This document shows, one piece after another, positions 60,801 to 64,000 of a DNA stretch of 64,000 nt. Origin of the DNA: Apium graveolens. Lineage: Eukaryota > Streptophyta > Magnoliopsida > Apiales > Apiaceae. Each line of letters opens with the position of its first letter. Within the stretch, counting starts at the first letter, position 1. The notes under the pieces were generated by a model. The model made no database searches and was not told the origin of the DNA. It saw nothing but the letters and a program-made list of their open reading frames with translations. A program made the translations under genes and the position numbers. The DNA lies in the NCBI RefSeq assembly GCF_009905375.1, contig NW_027417482.1, forward strand, positions 1 through 64,000, given 5' to 3'.

Positions 60801-61169
60801 ATATATTTAAAAAACAATTAATATAGTTGGATTATTACATATATTTATCCTTATATAATTTTTCAAATATATATATATATATATAAATATCACTGAAATA
60901 TATATATACATATGAATAACTAAAAATAATAATCAATTTATATATATAGGGAAGACTTCTAAATATTTATAAATCTCATTGAATAATAAAATTCACTCGA
61001 TTAAGTTTATTTTCCCGGTAATCTGGGCTATTTAAGTTATCTTAACCCGATCAATAAATTTCTGTATTGACAAATCTGAGTTTCTGATAAACTTAATAAC
61101 CTGATCGGGAGAATATACTTATCGTTGAGACTTCTTTATAATTCTCAACTATTCTTTTTATATAAACCA
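60801..61169. other. AT-rich sequence after element E pol
   Basis: AT microsatellites (near 60865-60890 and 60900-60910) and no coding capacity. It separates the RNase H stop from the promoter-like region. Confidence 0.4.
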
Positions 61170-61643
61170 TTATTTCGTAAATTCCAACATTCTTAAATCC
61201 AAGCAGAGTTTAGTGAATATTTCAGAATTTAATGGTTTTGTGAATATGTCAGCGAGATTGATCTCAGTATCAATATGAGTCATTTTTATATCGCCTTTAT
61301 TGACATGATCACGTAAAAAATGATGTCTCACATCTATATGTTGAGATCTAGAATGTAATACGGGATTCTTGCTAAGATCAATAGCAGTCGTATTATCACA
61401 TAAGATTGAGATCACATCAAATTTTATATTATAGTCTGCTAGTGTTTGCTTTATCCACAGTAATTGAGCACAACACTTTGCAGCTACTATATACTCAGCC
61501 TCGGTTGTTGAGATGGATACAAAATTTTGTTTCTTTGAAAACCAGGAAACTAAACATCCACCGAGAAACTGACAAGTACCACTAGTACTTTTTCTGTCGA
61601 CTAAATGCCCGACATAGTCCGAATCAGAAAAACATACTAAGTC
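61170..61643 (-). pseudogene. Copia RNase H end of element E, interrupted by element D
   Basis: The minus strand is open from 61643 to the stop at 61170. It contains SDSDYVGHLVDRKSTSGTCQ, FLGGCLVSWFSKKQNFVSIS, TTEAEYIVAA, CDNTTAIDLSKNPVLHSRSQ, HIDVRHHFLRDHV and LADIFTKPL: a well preserved Copia RNase H without a stop. It is cut at its upstream side by the D LTR at 61644, so the rest of pol should lie to the right of element D, beyond this window. Confidence 0.9.
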
Positions 61644-61713
61644 TGTTAGGAATATGTGTATCAGTTTGATGATAAGTTAAACAAAACACTTAAGTAGAAA
61701 TCTAGTGTTTGTA

Positions 61714-62135
61714 GCCTCAACGGATAAGACCATTTTGGCTATCCGTTGAAGGAGTAGCTTTACTTAGAAATAAGTTTAGTATTGTAGCACATTTCATTCT
61801 CTGTATTTAAGTTGTAATTCTTAGATGCTGAGGGAAATTATCAGTCATGTTGACTACTAGTGGATATGCAAATAGGAGGGCTAATTGTAAATATTTCATG
61901 CCTTGTAATTTTGTATAAGTGAAGTAGTATCAACTGATATTAAAGTCCTTCAACGGATGAGAAACAAAGCTTCAACGGATGTCTCTAAAGCTTCAACGGA
62001 TAACATCCATCAACGGATGAGTGCTTCAACGGATAAAGCTTCAACTGCTAAATGCATCAATGGATAAAGCTTCAACGGATAAAGCTTCAACAGATAAAAC
62101 ATCAACGGATGAAAGCTTCAACGGATGCTTAGTTC
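61714..62135 (+). repeat. CAACGGAT array in U3 of element D
   Basis: About nine perfect CAACGGAT copies, two variants (CAATGGAT, CAACAGAT) and one inverted copy (ATCCGTTG near 61741) are present, most within units like GCTTCAACGGATAAA. The AACGG core is the core of MYB3R-bound M-phase elements and also fits general MYB sites. Cell-cycle control is a hypothesis only. Confidence 0.75.
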
Positions 62136-62391
62136 AATAGCAGTTGATAGTGACAATTCATAAGCTGACAGAGGCACATGGTTTGACAGAGACAAACTGG
62201 AATGTGGCAGCCTCTAGGAGGAATCAAGAAAATGTAGCATTTCCATTCTGGTGCAAACAAAGATGTATTCAAAGATTCATAGCTAAACCTAAATTGCATT
62301 GAATAGAGAAATGAAGAAGAAACATGTGAAAAATCTTTTGTTTATATTTTACAGTTTTGTCTTCACTTGTAAACTTGGTGATATATAAACC

Positions 62392-62399
62392 AAGTAGCA
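62392..62399 (+). promoter_or_regulatory. TATA box of element D LTR
   Basis: TATATAAA lies about 260 bp after the U3 array and 335 bp before the LTR end. Confidence 0.6.
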
Positions 62400-62676
62400 G
62401 CTAGTAATTAGATGTGAATTTTCAAGAGCTATTTAAAAAAATCTAGAGAGAAAATCATCTAGTTTGTACTAGGACGCAGCTGTGATTTAATCACAGATTT
62501 TCTGAAATAACACATCTCTGGTGGAACAAAAAATCCACCAGAAAAGTTTTTAAGTCTGTTGTGTTCTTTACATTTGTGTTTGAATATATATATGTCTGCA
62601 TTAGCTGAAAGCAATTCACACACTTGTTCATCAAAACACAATAGTCTAGAAACTGCTCAAAACTTGAAAAAGTTTT

Positions 62677-62710
62677 GAGATTTACATTCAACCCCCCTTC
62701 TGTAAATCTC
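62677..62710 (+). promoter_or_regulatory. U5 stem-loop, C-rich loop (element D)
   Basis: A 9-bp perfect stem, GAGATTTAC (62677-62685) with GTAAATCTC (62702-62710), carries the 16-nt loop ATTCAACCCCCCTTCT. It is the strongest of the U5 stems in this window and lies 24 nt before the LTR end. Confidence 0.65.
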
Positions 62711-62736
62711 ATTGTTAGTTCACTGGGAATAACAAT

Positions 62737-62748
62737 TGGTATCAGAGC
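62737..62748 (+). other. Primer binding site of element D
   Basis: TGGTATCAGAGC, a perfect complement of the initiator tRNA-Met 3' end, lies two bases after the LTR. Confidence 0.92.
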
Positions 62749-62794
62749 TAGCTCTTAACATACAAAGAGTTTAAAGATCTATTCTGCTAACATC

Positions 62795-64000
62795 ATGAGT
62801 AAGAAGGATATTGGTGTAAAGATTCCAATCCTGGAAAGAGATAACTATCATCACTGGAAAGTGAAGATGCATTTACATCTTCTCTCTCAAGATGAAAGCT
62901 ACATCAACTGCATTGAAAATGGTCCTCACATCCCTCACAAGGTGGCCACATCTGCTACTGCAATAATTGCTGTTGGACAGTCTATTCCCAAGCCAAAAGC
63001 AGAATGGACTGTTGAAGATATTGAAGAGGTTCACAAGGACAAGAAAGCCATGAACATTCTGTTTAATGGCCTAGATCAAGATATGTTTGACAATGTCATT
63101 AACAGCCAAACTACTAAGGAAATTTGGGATACTGTACAACTTATCTGTGAAGGTACTGAGCAAGTTAGAGAAAACAAAGTGCATCTTCTCATTCAACAGT
63201 ATGAATATTTTCACTTTGAAGAAGGAGAATCATTGAATGATAACTTCAACAGATTTCAGAAACTATTGAATGGATTGAAGCTGTATGGCAGAGTGTACCA
63301 AATCAAGGACTCCAATTTAAAATTTCTGAGGTCTCTACCAAAGGAATGGAAGCCTATGACTGTTTCTCTAAGAAATTCTCAAGATTATAAGGACTTCACA
63401 CTTGAAAGATTATATGGAATTTTGAAGACATATGAACTTGAGATGGAGCAAGATTAGCTGTTGGAAAAGGGAAAGAGAAAAGGAGGATCAGTTGCACTTG
63501 TAGCTGACAATGAGAAGATTGAAGCCAGGAATGAGGAAAAGACAATGCCAAGTCTCAAAATTGGCATAAGAAAATCAGAATCAAGCAAGGGAAAGGAGCA
63601 AGTAGCTGAGGATAAAGACAATTCCAGTCAAGATGACTCTGATGATATTGATGAACATCTGGCCTTTCTGTCCAGGAGGTTTGCAAAGATGAAATTCAGA
63701 AAAAATACAAAATTCACTAAGCCAAACAAAAACATGGTGGACAAATCTAAGTTCAAATGTTATAACTGTGGCATTAGTGGACACTTTGCAAATGAGTGCA
63801 GGAAACCAACCTCTAATAAGAAGAAATTTGAGCAAGTTGATTACAAAAAGAAGTATTTTGATTTGCTCAAACAAAAGGAAAGAGCTTTTCTGACTCAAGA
63901 GGATTGGGCAGCAGATGGAGCCAATGAAGATGATGATATGGAATATGTCAACCTAGCCCTGATGGCTAATTCTGATGAAAATGAAACTAGTTCATCAAGC
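62795..64000 (+). pseudogene. gag: Copia gag of element D, one in-frame stop, runs off the window
   Basis: From Met 62795 (MSKKDIGVKIPILERDNYHH) the frame has the DUF4219/UBN2 gag domain (W at HWKVKMHL; EIWDTVQLICEGTEQVRENK; LYGILKTYELEMEQD). A TAG at 63455-63457 stands where related elements continue, probably from a Glu codon. The same frame then stays open to base 64000: a Lys-rich linker, the CCHC knuckle CYNCGISGHFANEC, and an acidic tail. With one lesion in 1.2 kb this is the best preserved gag here. Pol should follow to the right of the window. Confidence 0.85.

Larger units (their letters stand above)
61644..62734 (+). repeat. 5' LTR of Copia element D
   Basis: This 1091-bp LTR starts TGTTAGGAATATG and ends GGGAATAACA, and is followed by a PBS. 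U3 has the CAACGGAT array (61714-62135), then TATATAAA (62392-62399) and the U5 hairpin (62677-62710). The left flank is the interrupted RNase H of element E; the expected target duplication is AAGTC (61639-61643), whose partner lies outside the window. Confidence 0.9.

Noticed and set aside
1..64000. tRNA, rRNA or snRNA genes
   Set aside because: I looked for tRNA-like arms and internal promoter boxes on both strands. Only the tRNA-complementary primer sites of the retrotransposons were found.

Overview
The window is plant nuclear DNA, almost certainly from a eudicot. It holds one spliced nine-exon gene, GT-AG introns, long AT-rich spacers and dense LTR retrotransposons. The retroelement types (Copia elements with an extra 3' ORF, a Tekay-like Gypsy element with 4.2 kb LTRs) suggest an Apiaceae- or Asterid-like genome. 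That placement is an impression, not a demonstration.

Region 1-31.3 kb is a three-deep nest of retrotransposons. Outermost is Copia element A (minus strand; 5' LTR 29776-31301; gag, protease, pre-integrase domain, RNase H tail, then an extra ORF running off the left edge). Copia element B (3372-24800, minus strand, target duplication TACTA) sits inside A's extra ORF. Gypsy element C (5031-19032, plus strand, target duplication GGTAC) sits inside B. LTR divergence agrees with the nesting order: about 20 substitutions in 1.33 kb for B, one visible substitution in 4.2 kb for C. C has nearly identical LTRs around a scrambled, stop-riddled interior.

Region 31.3-35.2 kb holds a truncated LTR and the 3' part of a dead LINE. 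Region 35.4-43.7 kb is the only well supported host gene of known family: a DEAD-box RNA helicase matching plant RH1, 522 codons in nine exons, all helicase motifs intact. It has a solo LTR in intron 6, a perfect 22-bp hairpin in intron 2 and a G-rich tract in intron 7. A Stowaway-like MITE (44058-44339) and two small minus-strand genes with TATA boxes (84 aa at 45694-45948; 79 aa at 48165-48404) follow.

Region 49.4-61.6 kb is retroelement debris. It holds an RNase H pseudogene cut at 51061, a long minus-strand LTR-like block with a diverged 180-bp tandem repeat, a frameshifted extra ORF (56379-57871), a leader/promoter-like segment near 60.1-60.6 kb and a Copia RNase H end (61170-61643); I group most of it as element E. 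Plus-strand Copia element D (LTR 61644-62734, PBS, gag) interrupts that RNase H and runs off the right edge.

The most interesting signals are non-coding. (1) Four different Copia-type LTRs share a hairpin close to their 3' end: an almost invariant C-rich loop on a stem whose sequence differs in each family but stays complementary. (2) The LTR of A carries about 150-nt inverted repeats at its two ends, so the 5' and 3' ends of its RNA could pair. (3) A and E each have a TATA box just upstream of the extra ORF, and A's is preceded by the same short motif array as its LTR, suggesting a separate promoter for the extra gene. (4) Each Copia LTR has its own array of short motifs in U3.
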